64,000 nt of DNA from Pseudeuparius sepicola (taxonomy: Eukaryota > Arthropoda > Insecta > Coleoptera > Anthribidae). Position 1 is the first letter of the stretch. Every line of letters begins with the position of its first letter. A model generated the notes under the pieces. That model worked only from the letters and a program-made list of their open reading frames with translations, did no database searches and was not told the DNA's origin. Positions 23,901 through 31,900 of the stretch are shown in pieces. The stretch covers positions 30,752,365 to 30,816,364 of the forward strand of contig OY987304.1 in NCBI GenBank assembly GCA_963920635.1, given 5' to 3'. Both the position numbers and the translations under genes were made by a program.

Positions 23901-26529
23901 GGTATTAACGGGAAACCGCGGTGATTGTCCCAAAATTCGTGGCCCAAGGTAAGAAATTTCCCAATATGAGGAAATCAGTCGCATCTCTTCTTCAAAGTCT
24001 TCAGCAATGAGTTCAAAGGCAAACTGAGCGACTCTTTTAGGTACCTACAAATGCTAAACCTAGCAACATTTTGCAATGAAGACGTAAATTTTGGTTTGCT
24101 TTGTATAGGTAGGCTAGTTTTAATTTTTGTATTTTGCCCCATATGTTTTGACTGAGGTGAAAAAAGCAGCCCGCCACTTGACAATCCTGCAATGTAGTTT
24201 TTAGTGCTGTCATCGACATGATCGGCTTTGGCGATAAACTGAGTTCGATCTCTAATAACATTGACATGGTGGTTTTGTACGTATTTTTCGTCTTGGTAAG
24301 AGGCAACATATCAGCGACAATATACTCTGCCGTCTATAAATATGTGTAGGTCTATGTAGGTATATAGTTTAATTGTGATCTTCATTACATTTTTCACTAT
24401 TTGATAATTAACCTGTGGATTTTGTCAACGAATACGATTTAGTAACAGTAATAATAGTAATTAAATGAACAGGAGGAGCTTTTCAAATAACGCGCCATTT
24501 GTGCCCTTGTATCACGGACCAACTTTAGTACATACATATATAGAGTCCCGCGATCTGAAGTTTGTTACGCCTATGGAATCTATCCCAAATTATTTTTCAT
24601 CCACAAAATTCATGCGACTTTGGAAAAACTATTTTTTCTGTTAAAAAGTGACATTATTTTCCTAAATCTCCCAATGCAGGAACTCTAACATAATCAACAC
24701 CCTCCTATACCTACCCTTTAATCCCCTTCAGTAGGAACCACCTACATCTCACATCTCACTGCTACTAACACTATCACATGTATGATTCGTAGAAACAATG
24801 ATAGATATGAATCCCGCATTATCCTAAAGGTAGCCTTAGTTTGTTTTTAAAAAATTTCCCATGGCCCTTGTACCTATGAGTCCCGGGTTCGAGTCCCGGC
24901 TCCGGTGAATTTTGTTCAAAGTATTATCCTGTTTTGCGTGATATGTCGCTAGGTAATAGCAAAGTTTACAGAATAAAATAGTATTGTGTAAACTTTGCTA
25001 ATAGTACGAGAGCCGGCCGCATGATTTCAACTCTCATAAGATTATAGAATAAGATGTTATGTAAGATGTAGATATAGATATATATTTCTTTACTTGAAGC
25101 GAGTAGGTTGCCTCAATTAATATGGGCTCGATTATTGTAATTTAAAGAAGTGGTAGTTAATTTTTAGGCAAATCTTCTAATATGATTATAAAACAAAATA
25201 GGAAAGAAGGCCCATGGAGCAATAATAAAAAAAGGGTCCCTTGGTCCTTATAAATCCGATAGGCGTATTTTCGGGGCCCAGAAAATCCTCCGCTGTTAAA
25301 TACGGCGCGAAAGACGGGGACAAGTGTGGACCGCGGGGAAGCGAGTTGTGTGCGAAATCCCCGCTATACAGCCAGTGCCATATAGGTACCGTTTGGTGCC
25401 AAGGAAAAAAAAATTTCCAAACGCGTTTTTCGGGAGATCTGACGGTACGGTGAGATGGCCGGAGAACGGGTCAACAAATTTAAGGAAACTTTTTCACCTG
25501 AAAAAGTTATTTACCGTTTTCGAGTTATTAAGGATTTTTGGCGAAAAAAAACTACCAACGCAGGTGGGACGCATCTTTTTTACGTGATTGGTCTGCATTT
25601 CCCGTCACCTAAAAGCCAAAGTCAGAAATTGCCCTTTTTCGCCGAGCCACAGCTAAGTTATTTCGCCTCGGGTGGGAATTTTTTGAAGCCTTCAGGTGAG
25701 GTGAAAATGCTTTCGATGCCCCCGAAAAATCAAAAAATGAGAAAAACACGCAATTTCTAAGAGCGGTTTCTCAGGATCTCTCGTCTATTTCGCTAATTCT
25801 ACAGCCGTCCCGTTTCTCGAAACTTGAAAATCGGGAGTCGGGAAATTTGGTTAAATATGGGATTTTCGAGGTTTCTTTCGGTACTGGAGGAAAGTACAAG
25901 GCCCAATTAAGAAATTTACCACCTCTTTCGATTTTTAGAACGGCACTTTTCGAATTAATCAAAAGACTTTTGTGAAAAAGTAGTAATATGTTCGTGGGAC
26001 AGGTTGTACCTAATACCTAAAATATTAAAAATTAACCACAACTTCTTTAAATAACAATGATCGGACCCATATTATCTGAGGCACCTACTCGTTTCAAGTA
26101 AAGAAATATACTCTCTACATTTTACATAACATCTTATTCTATAATCTTATGAGAGTTGAAATCATGAGGCCAGCTCTTGGACTATAAACATTCCCCATTA
26201 AATTTAAAGCTCTATTTCATCAAAACTAAATGTTAAGAATGAGAATGTCGAACCTATTTAGGTATCTATGCTTTGTAGCTGGCGCTAGTGTTACAAAATA
26301 AGCTTATTATTTTATGGAAACTAAAATGATACCTAATAAGAATTACAAATACGAAGCCCCTATAAAAAACTGTCTACTTACTTGGAAATTTTGTTATAAC
26401 GGCTGTAGCTCCAGATGTAATTCCGTGAACTCTATATTTGTTGCAGTTCTGTTTCGGTAAATTGTCTTCATTATTATCTATGTAAAGCAACAGCGGCGAT
26501 TTTTCTTCCGAAGGATGCGTTGGATCCAT
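5383..26529 (-). CDS. divergent alpha-1,4-galactosyltransferase-like protein, DXD lost
   Basis: A model I assembled: exons 26529-26382, 12159-11960, 11772-11445 and 5939-5383, each with GT-AG ends. Phases (1, 0, 1) join to one 410-residue frame (1233 bp). It predicts a ~50-residue cytosolic tail, a membrane helix near residues 54-75, a stem with several N-glycosylation sites, then a domain like Gly_transf_sug/A4GALT: SYPQIILENT, SSSPLRL, DLRIFALRVLQLWQYGG (LWQYGG at 293-298) and a late SPGLHKSVKQVL segment. Human A4GALT has LMWKFGGIYLDTD here; this protein has GGVSFSLN, so the metal-binding aspartates are missing. It is also shorter at the C-terminus. It could be an inactive paralogue or a pseudogene. 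The exon linkage over 14 kb is inferred, not proven; the fold assignment is moderate. Confidence 0.5.
6206..6942. mobile_element. MITE, ends CAGGGTGTTCC, 737 bp
   Basis: Inverted ends of about 115 bp: CAGGGTGTTCCTTAATG on the left, CATTAAGGAACACCCTG on the right, each continuing into ATATGAACGTATGTCGTAAA. Interior without coding. Lies in the long intron between exons 3 and 4 of the galactosyltransferase-like gene. Confidence 0.8.
7376..8284. mobile_element. TIR DNA element, family A, copy 1
   Basis: The right end has TCTTATGAGAGTTGAAATCA then GCGGCCGGCTCTC; the left end shares TAAGATTATAGAATAAGAT but lacks the outermost ~30 bp. It matches 25010-26177 in inverted orientation. No transposase seen. 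Confidence 0.75.
8615..9867. mobile_element. hAT-like DNA element, family B, long copy
   Basis: Left end CAAGGCCTACTATAAAGACA, right end TGTCTTTATCGTTGGCCTCG. Flanked by an 8-bp direct repeat CTTGAGGC (8607-8614 and 9868-9875), the size hAT elements make. It has ~310 bp in the middle (about 8928-9240) that copy 2 lacks. No transposase found. Confidence 0.8.
9876..10789. other. intronic, no gene seen
   Basis: Mixed composition. A hairpin-prone stretch GAGTGAGGAATAATCACTC near 10569. Nothing else supported. Confidence 0.4.
10790..10993 (+). promoter_or_regulatory. possible promoter and non-coding first exon of the LRR gene
   Basis: A locally GC- and CpG-richer block in an AT-rich background, ending TGCAA|GTAAGTG, a strong donor. 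The LRR start codon exon has an acceptor 6 bp before ATG, so an untranslated exon must lie upstream and this is the best candidate seen. Inference only. Confidence 0.3.
11445..11772 (-). CDS. galactosyltransferase-like gene, exon 3 (stem)
   Basis: 328 bp from TTACAG to ACTG|GTAAGT. It is Asn/Lys-rich with NVT, NTT, NHS and NET sites. If not spliced at the GTAAGT, the frame would run on to a stop at 11332. Confidence 0.5.
11960..12159 (-). CDS. galactosyltransferase-like gene, exon 2 (membrane helix)
   Basis: Acceptor ATTTTAG and donor GAG|GTGAGT bound 200 bp. It encodes YINTCWLTFLVSCLVLFMTM, a clear membrane helix, then a charged lumenal stretch. An upstream in-frame TTG is not a credible start. 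The phase accepts exon 1. Confidence 0.55.
12929..17354 (+). CDS. secreted/membrane leucine-rich-repeat protein, 2 coding exons
   Basis: ATG at 12935 follows an acceptor TTTTTAG at 12928. Exon 1 ends at 13328 (AGTG|GTAAGT) and exon 2 runs 17008-17354 (ATTTCAG|AT...TGA); the split codon gives Asp and 246 residues. Residues 1-20 are a signal peptide. From about residue 50, five or six LRRs follow, such as GAFDNLENLQSISITN, GTFTGLNNLHTLALSG and GAFDGLENLQQLILNKN. The intron falls at a repeat boundary, common in LRR genes. The protein ends with a hydrophobic stretch (LLLLLIF...CCYLILLIF), so it may be membrane- or GPI-attached. It lies on the opposite strand within the first intron of the galactosyltransferase-like gene. 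Family member unknown; likely a binding or adhesion protein. Confidence 0.8.
12935..13328 (+). CDS. LRR gene exon 1 (signal peptide, first LRRs)
   Basis: 131 codons plus one base. Hydrophobic start (IFLFTTIVISLLI), two early cysteines, then LRRs from ELWFIGGNITKIQEGAF. Confidence 0.82.
13329..15018. other. LRR intron, first part
   Basis: AT-rich; nothing recognised. Confidence 0.4.
15019..16121. mobile_element. long-TIR (foldback) element in the LRR intron
   Basis: TA-flanked; ends CAGGGTGTCCCGTTAATAAT and complement. The arms are about 450-520 bp, so most of the 1.1 kb is one imperfect palindrome; the left arm has ~70 bp extra. Mirror-image ORFs on both strands (FLDQAFTLNFFEV and DQAFTLNFFEV) are a by-product. 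Confidence 0.85.
17008..17354 (+). CDS. LRR gene exon 2 (LRRs and hydrophobic tail)
   Basis: Opens DNQIEQIDVGAFDGLENLQQ, continues through two or three more repeats, then a hydrophobic C-terminus and TGA. Confidence 0.8.
17863..17933 (-). ncRNA. hammerhead ribozyme, type I, copy 1
   Basis: On the minus strand: CUGAUGA (17909-17915), stem II GGGC/GCCC with loop CAACAA, GAAA (17891-17894), stem III ACAGG/CCUGU with a UA loop, and cleavage triplet GUC (predicted cut 3' of 17879). Stem I pairs CUGC with GUGG next to the core, then a 5x3 internal loop, then GC/GC and GAGGUG/CACCUC. All core bases are present. The two-base loop of stem III suggests activity as a dimer, through the palindrome AGGUACCU. 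Confidence 0.9.
18390..18460 (-). ncRNA. hammerhead ribozyme, copy 2 with weakened stem II
   Basis: Same core as copy 1, but stem II reads GAGC/GCCC, giving an A-C mismatch. It lies 527 bp from copy 1. Confidence 0.85.
18937..19006 (+). ncRNA. hammerhead ribozyme, inverted copy beside the inversion joint
   Basis: Plus strand: CUGAUGA at 18954-18960, intact stem II, GAAA, stem III and GUC (cut after 18990). The outer part of stem I is altered (CUGUG replaces GAGGUG) because the inversion joint lies right beside it. Confidence 0.85.
19286..19321. repeat. perfect 36-bp hairpin inserted in the array
   Basis: Arms CAAAGAAAATGGTACT and its complement around ACGC; absent from the other monomers at this place. 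Confidence 0.7.
19376..20085. mobile_element. TA-flanked MITE nested in the ribozyme array
   Basis: 710 bp with ends CAGGGTGAGTCACATCTAAA and its complement, terminal repeats of roughly 130-150 bp, flanked by TA. Array sequence resumes on both sides. No coding potential. Confidence 0.8.
20207..20277 (+). ncRNA. hammerhead ribozyme, last copy
   Basis: Plus strand, complete: GAGGUG...CUGAUGA, stem II GGGC/GCCC with loop GAACAA, GAAA, stem III ACAGG/CCUGU, GUC (cut after 20261), CACCUC. The only change from copy 1 is in the loop of stem II. Confidence 0.9.
20423..21180. other. non-coding, possible element end
   Basis: TACAGGGTGAGCGAAACTCC at 20781 looks like one end of another CAGGGTG element; I did not find its partner. 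Confidence 0.3.
21180..23100 (-). mobile_element. copia (Ty1) retrotransposon relic
   Basis: Minus strand, in several broken frames. Protease-like WYVDNGATNHISHG near 23030-23070. GAG-pre-integrase with LGHQNQKR near 22400. Integrase core with DNGGEF near 22100, then YIPQQNGYAERDNRTIVE and LWAEMVNTATYILNR (21843-22037). Start of the reverse transcriptase near 21260 (VQNEIKSLHENKAWIL). No LTRs, RNase H or intact RT; it is truncated at both ends. Confidence 0.85.
21843..22260 (-). pseudogene. copia integrase core fragment
   Basis: Contains the D of DNGGEF and the E of GYAERDNR, spaced as in the DDE catalytic set; a frame break separates it from the upstream part (HSDVCGPFSKSK). Confidence 0.8.
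23819..23856. repeat. near-perfect 37-bp palindrome
   Basis: Arms AATTCACTGGAGGCGTGG and its complement with a one-base centre. Confidence 0.8.
24870..24912 (+). repeat. tRNA-like 3' half (SINE or tRNA relic)
   Basis: T-arm stem CCGGG/CCCGG around TTCGAGT, with B box GGTTCGAGTCC at 24886-24896. No matching D-arm, anticodon arm or acceptor 5' strand upstream, so it is not a working tRNA. Confidence 0.45.
24957..25000. repeat. hairpin next to TIR element A
   Basis: AGCAAAGTTTACA and its complement TGTAAACTTTGCT, 16 bp apart. Confidence 0.6.
25010..26177. mobile_element. TIR DNA element, family A, copy 2
   Basis: Ends GAGCCGGCCGCATGATTTCA and its near-complement (ATCATGAGGCCAGCTC) with ~100-150 bp imperfect terminal repeats. 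The ~100-codon ORFs here are not conserved between copies. Confidence 0.75.
26382..26529 (-). CDS. galactosyltransferase-like gene, exon 1 with ATG
   Basis: 49 codons plus one base from ATG, then donor CCAA|GTAAGT. It is polar, starting MDPTHPSEEKSPLLLYIDNN, with no signal peptide, which suits the cytosolic tail of a type II protein. It lies 2.2 kb after the RECK stop on the same strand. Confidence 0.45.
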
Positions 26530-27111
26530 CTTTGTAAATTTACCAATTTGAATAAGCGCCTTTCTCAAATTTCATTCTGTAGAAAATTTACCGGTGAAGT
26601 TTACCTTAAAATGTAGGAACTAAACTTACAGCAGTTGTTCGTTTATGTTGTAAAGTAACTGATAAAATATTTGTATAATTATTCACTTGACACAAGCACT
26701 TCGTTTTGACACATAATAAGTTTATAAAATTTTTGAAGCGTGTTCTACAATTAATTTTATGCGAGACATGCCGTGGAATTGAGAATTTGCATTGCACTGT
26801 TAAATTTAATTCAGTTTTGTTAATGTGGAAATAAGATATCCGAGGAAGTCCTTAATTAAATATTTACCTTCTTTAAGAATAACTTGTTCTCACGTTTTAT
26901 TTCCACTCAACAGCACTGTATGCCATTTGATTATTTTAAAAGATAATTTCATTTTGTAAAATAAAATCAATAAACCATTCTTGCATATAAACAAGTTAGA
27001 CCGTTTACACACTGCACGTGAGTTATTTAATATAAGTATTAATAACATAAAAAGTACCTACTACGAACATTTAAACAGATAATGTTCATAATTCTTTTTA
27101 GAGGTCGGCCA

Positions 27112-27164
27112 TTGAGTAAAAGAATATATATTAAATAGTAAAACATAAATATTCTTTTACTCAA
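27112..27164. repeat. hairpin of 17-18 bp arms
   Basis: CATTGAGTAAAAGAATAT and its complement around an AT-rich loop. Confidence 0.65.
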
Positions 27165-27940
27165 TGGGTCGGCATAATAATGTTCTGAAGTGTTGCAAAT
27201 TTTAAGCAGAATATACGAAATGTATTTGTTTGGTATTTTAGGTAGCTTCATAATAGTAGGGTAAAACAACGAATAAGTAGTAAGTTATAACAGGTCTTTA
27301 TTCTCTTATGATATCTGAAGACTAGTAGAGGTAAAAACAGACTATGAAAATTTAAAGCAAACATAGTTCAGTATACGGGTTGGTCACTTTTACGACGCCC
27401 ACCGGAAGGACACATACTAAACGGAAATTTGGGCATCTAGTTGGTTCAGAAAGCAGAAAATGTTTGGCCCTTTCATTAGAAAGCCCAGATCGAAATATAA
27501 TATGCCTAGTTCCATAATATTTCCGTTAAAATAAAAACGGTATAATAGGGAAAAAGAAAACGCACTAGTTATTTTTCGGCGAAAAACCAGAAACTTTCTT
27601 GTTCAGTAGATCCCAAAGTTGAGCCCAATAAAAGTGACCGCTCTGTATAAAAGGAAAAATATATTATGAACACAAAACAAAAATTTACAAACAAATCTAT
27701 GCAACTTAATGTTATATGAACAATAAACAAAACAAAATAAAAAATCTTTGGCGATATTTTCGCAGATTCTAAATATTAAGGCACATAAGTATAGAGGTCA
27801 GAGTACAAATAAAATATTATTTACAAAATTTTTGTTACAACTAACAACTTCTTACTCCTAATTAATTTACATGTTTATCACAGATCAAAAATAAGTATAT
27901 TAATACTTATTATATAACACACCTCTGTTAACATATTATA

Positions 27941-28543
27941 CAGGGTGATTCAGGAGGAAATGTCAATATTTTAGGTACGTATTCGGGGACCCAAAATAAA
28001 CATAAAAGTTCCTATAAACATGGGTCCTATTCCCGGCCGTTACCGAAATACAGGGGTAAACAACATTCAATTTAAGGTTTTTATTACATTATTTATAACA
28101 GGTAGGCTAGGTTTTGGGTGATTCAGGCGGAAATTCCTGTTGCTTAGCAATAGTAGATCTTAATCCTCTGGATTATTGTCTTTGGGGGTGGTTTAAATCA
28201 TTGGTATATTCAAGTAAAGTAAACACTAGAGATGCATTACTCGATCGAATAATAAATGCAGCAGCAACTATAAGAAACAGGCCCGTATCCATTCATAGAG
28301 CGACCCGAGCTATTCACCAGAGAGCTGACTTATGTTTAGAAGTAAACGGTGGCATTTTTGAAAACTATAAAACCTAGCCTACCTGTTATAAATAATGTAA
28401 TAAAAACCTTAAATTGAATGTTGTTTACCCCTGTATTTCGGTAACGGCCGGGAATAGGACCCATGTTTATAGGAACTTTTATGTTTATTTTGGGTCCCCG
28501 AATACGTACCTAAAATATTGACATTTCCTCCTGAATCACCCTG
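27941..28543 (+). mobile_element. mariner-like element, internal deletion, 175-bp TIRs
   Basis: Left TIR 27941-28115 and right TIR 28369-28543, equal in length and nearly identical, ends CAGGGTGATTCAGGAGGAAA, flanked by TA. The 253-bp interior still encodes the transposase C-terminus. Confidence 0.9.
28116..28377 (+). pseudogene. mariner-family transposase C-terminal fragment
   Basis: Encodes VDLNPLDYCLWGWFKSLVY and later RATRAIHQRADLC then NGGIFE, typical of the end of mariner-family transposases including the last catalytic acidic residue (NPLD). The N-terminal two catalytic positions are gone. Confidence 0.85.
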
Positions 28544-28738
28544 TATATCCTTAGAAAAAAAATGCATCAAAGTTGAACAATTTGATATTCTTATTTTGGC
28601 ACAAATTCACATTTATGTAATCAGTTCTCTGATATTACGCATTACTAGATAACTCAACAGTCTTCAGTGGCTTTGGCGACAACACTAAACAAAAATTTAC
28701 TTTGGTAACATTAACATTATTGTCTCTTCAAAGTTTAT

Positions 28739-28958
28739 TTATTGATCAATAAAATTTTGAATTAGGGCTAAACAGACTAAAACCAATAAAACACAACCTT
28801 TTGCGCTACTACCACTCGATCTTGTATGCACAGGCCGAGCGGAAACCAAAGAACTCAAACTCAACTCACTGACAATTCTCGAACTTTTTGTGTTCACCAA
28901 AGAAGCCAACTTCTCAGCTTCTCTCACACAAGCTTCAAGTTGCAAGGCCGACGGATAC
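28739..28958 (-). CDS. RECK: RECK last coding exon with GPI-type tail
   Basis: 220 bp from ATTTCAG to a TAA stop. It begins YPSALQLEACVREAEKLASL (family HYPKALQIEACNKEAEKIESL) and ends with a small-residue stretch then VLLVLVCLALIQNF, as expected for GPI attachment. The stop codon overlaps two AATAAA hexamers. Confidence 0.92.
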
Positions 28959-31900
28959 CTGAAATAATCAAAACAATGAAAATATACTCAAAATTAAATA
29001 AACACCTAAATGATTACCTCTCAGTGCTTTCTACTGCTATGAAAATATCCAGTTCAATCGTTAGAAATCCTTTTACAGTACACTGCGACACCTGGAATAA
29101 CAGAAAATATAATATTGAAAAAGTTCCTTAAATCCTTGAAGAGCTAACCTGAACCTGTCTTTCCAATGCTTGTAACATGGATTTTAAGTTCAATGCTTCT
29201 GTGCTTTGATTCTGAAGGGCGTAACGTGCTCTATCTATCTGCTTCCTAGAATATAGCACACGCAAAGCACCGCCGCACATCGGACAGCACGCACCAGGAG
29301 GGGTGACACCTAAGAAAATTCTGAATTAGCTAAATGAATTTAATTAATTCATCGTCAAAATCATAAGTCTAACTATTGAAAGATTGAGGAACTAAGAATT
29401 GATAGCACATAGGAGGTTCCAGGGCCATAAAATGATCGTAAACCATAGGCGGCGTTATTTTCTTTTATTTTCAATGTGTAAAATAGAAAAAGCATCTTTA
29501 AAAATATTTATTAGATATGCCCTTTTTGAGGAAATTATTTACCTATAATATTTACGATCTAAGTAGGTAATTATCTTAATTCCAGGCAATTTTAATATAG
29601 CCAATTATTACATTTATTAGGTACTTTTGTATTAATTATGAGACTTAAAATTGTCGGTAGTTACACCTATTTGGAAACGACGGCCGATGTATTTGAAGAA
29701 TATTTTCAGCAAATGATAGAGCGGATTCCAAATAATTCCATAATAATTGATAATCCAAGTTATCATTTTAGACTAGAGGGGAAGCTTTCAACGAGTTCCT
29801 GGAGAAAAGCGAATATTATTGAATGGCTAAACAATAAGGGGCTGCAATTTGAAGAAGGAATGGTCAAAAAAGAACTTTTAAAAATAGCCAGGCAACATAG
29901 GTCAGGATTTAAGAAGTATGTAGTCGACGAAATGGCAAAAGAACGTGGCATAATTGTGCAACGCCTGCCGCCATACCATTGTGGGCTCGATTGTGAGTTT
30001 AACCCAATAGAGCTTATATGGGCCCAAATGAAAAAACATTTTGCAAGACATAACACTACTTAAAAGCTTAAGGATCTAGGGCAGCTGATGATCAATTCAC
30101 TGGACATGATTACTGCAGAAAGTTGGCGAAATGCGATACAACATGTTATTGCGGAAGAAAATAAAATGTGGAATTTTGATGAATTGATTGACGTCACTCT
30201 GGAAATTGAGACTCTTGGAATTGTAATATTATTTTAATAAATAAAATTCTCTATGTGAAATTGTATTTCCATTATATTATAAATATCAAATAGTTTGTTT
30301 TATTAGTGTCTTAAAATTTAATATTTTTGCAAAATGCTTCTGTTGGTTTTAGGAACAGGTAAAAACGATAATAAATGAATAACTTTTCATTTCCTTACCT
30401 GTCCCTTAATCCAAACAAACCATTTTGCAACCGACCCTCCGCCTATGGCTTATAATTTCCTTTATTAGCATTTTATTGCCTATTATTACTTGAAGATTGC
30501 GGGGTGCGCCCAAGGAAGAACGCAGATAAATACAATGAATAAATGGCAAAGCTTTTTGTCGGACCCAGATAGTCTCTTGAATTTATAATTAGGGCGGCCT
30601 GCTATCAATTCTATTTGAACAGAGTTTAATCATATCAGCAAAAATACAGTAAGCCAGTTTAATAGACAAAACTATAAAACTCGAAAAAATATTACAAATT
30701 CGACATTACTCCAAGAACCCAACATATCTAAGCCGCCGCTGAAAGTTTGAAGCCCATTTTTCCTGTGTGGTAGCTTTTATAGCCACTCTTAGAGACAACA
30801 TTTCAGTATAAAACCTACACACGTACAAAATTATTTTCTCTTCTCTAATCTAAGTCACTAGACATATTGAAATGAACATGTAGAAGTATAAGTATAAGTA
30901 TAAGAAGTCCAATTAAGGGCTTTTGCATCAAATTTGGGGAAAAAAGCGATGAAAAATTCCTATGATACCGGGATGGCTTACCACCCTTTTAAAATCTTTA
31001 TTTGTTGACCGATTTTGATAAAAAAAATTTGTTAGGCAAAGGCCCTTTCAACAAAGTGGGTAATTACTATTAGGGCTTTTTTTAGAAAAAAAGTTACTAC
31101 AGATTATTATTTGGGACTACTCTAAACCTATCTACACCCGTTTTTATTGTTCTAGACCAGACTAAATGCATTATTATTGGACTTTTAGAAATATTAATTA
31201 AGTGAAATTATTAAGATTAAACTTTATTTTTATCATTTTATAAAAAATGTAAGTATTGGTCAAGAAACCTTTGTTTTAATGTTAAAAAATAATATAATAA
31301 ACATCTAAAATTAAAAAATATAATATATACTTATTCTGCATTTTAGAAAAAAAAAATGGTACAGATTTTAAGTGATTCTAAACAAGAATGTGCAGTCAGT
31401 TTCTTTTGTAAAAAGAAAACCCTTAAGAGTGCTTTCTTAAATTCGAGCCAATCACGATTACAACCAAAGTTACCCTCATTGAATGCGCATTTTGAATACA
31501 GACCCAACAAATAAAGATTTTAAAAGTTCTTAACATGGAATAACACTGTATATAATGTAAATTCCTTGAACTTTGGAATGCGGGTTACACGAAAATGAGC
31601 AATGATTCTCAGTTATTTTCTAAAATTTATTTGTGGCGCAAACAGATCCATTTAATTTTTAATTGGGTTTTTCGCCACCAAACTGATTGAAAGACAACTT
31701 TTTCAAGTTGCCTGGAAAATTCATAAATTCTTAACACTGAATGAACGAAACTTTAAACGTGTACCTCAAAAAATAACTTCAACAAATTTGTTTTCTGAGC
31801 TTTCGGAGAATAAATCTTCCTCCTTTCTCAAAGATCATGTCACGTCAAAGTGAAGTGGCAGATTAATAAATTTCAGGTTAAAATGTCATGACAACAGAAA

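Noticed and set aside
24870..24912. A real tRNA gene
   Set aside because: Only the T-arm is formed; no D-arm, anticodon arm or acceptor partner.
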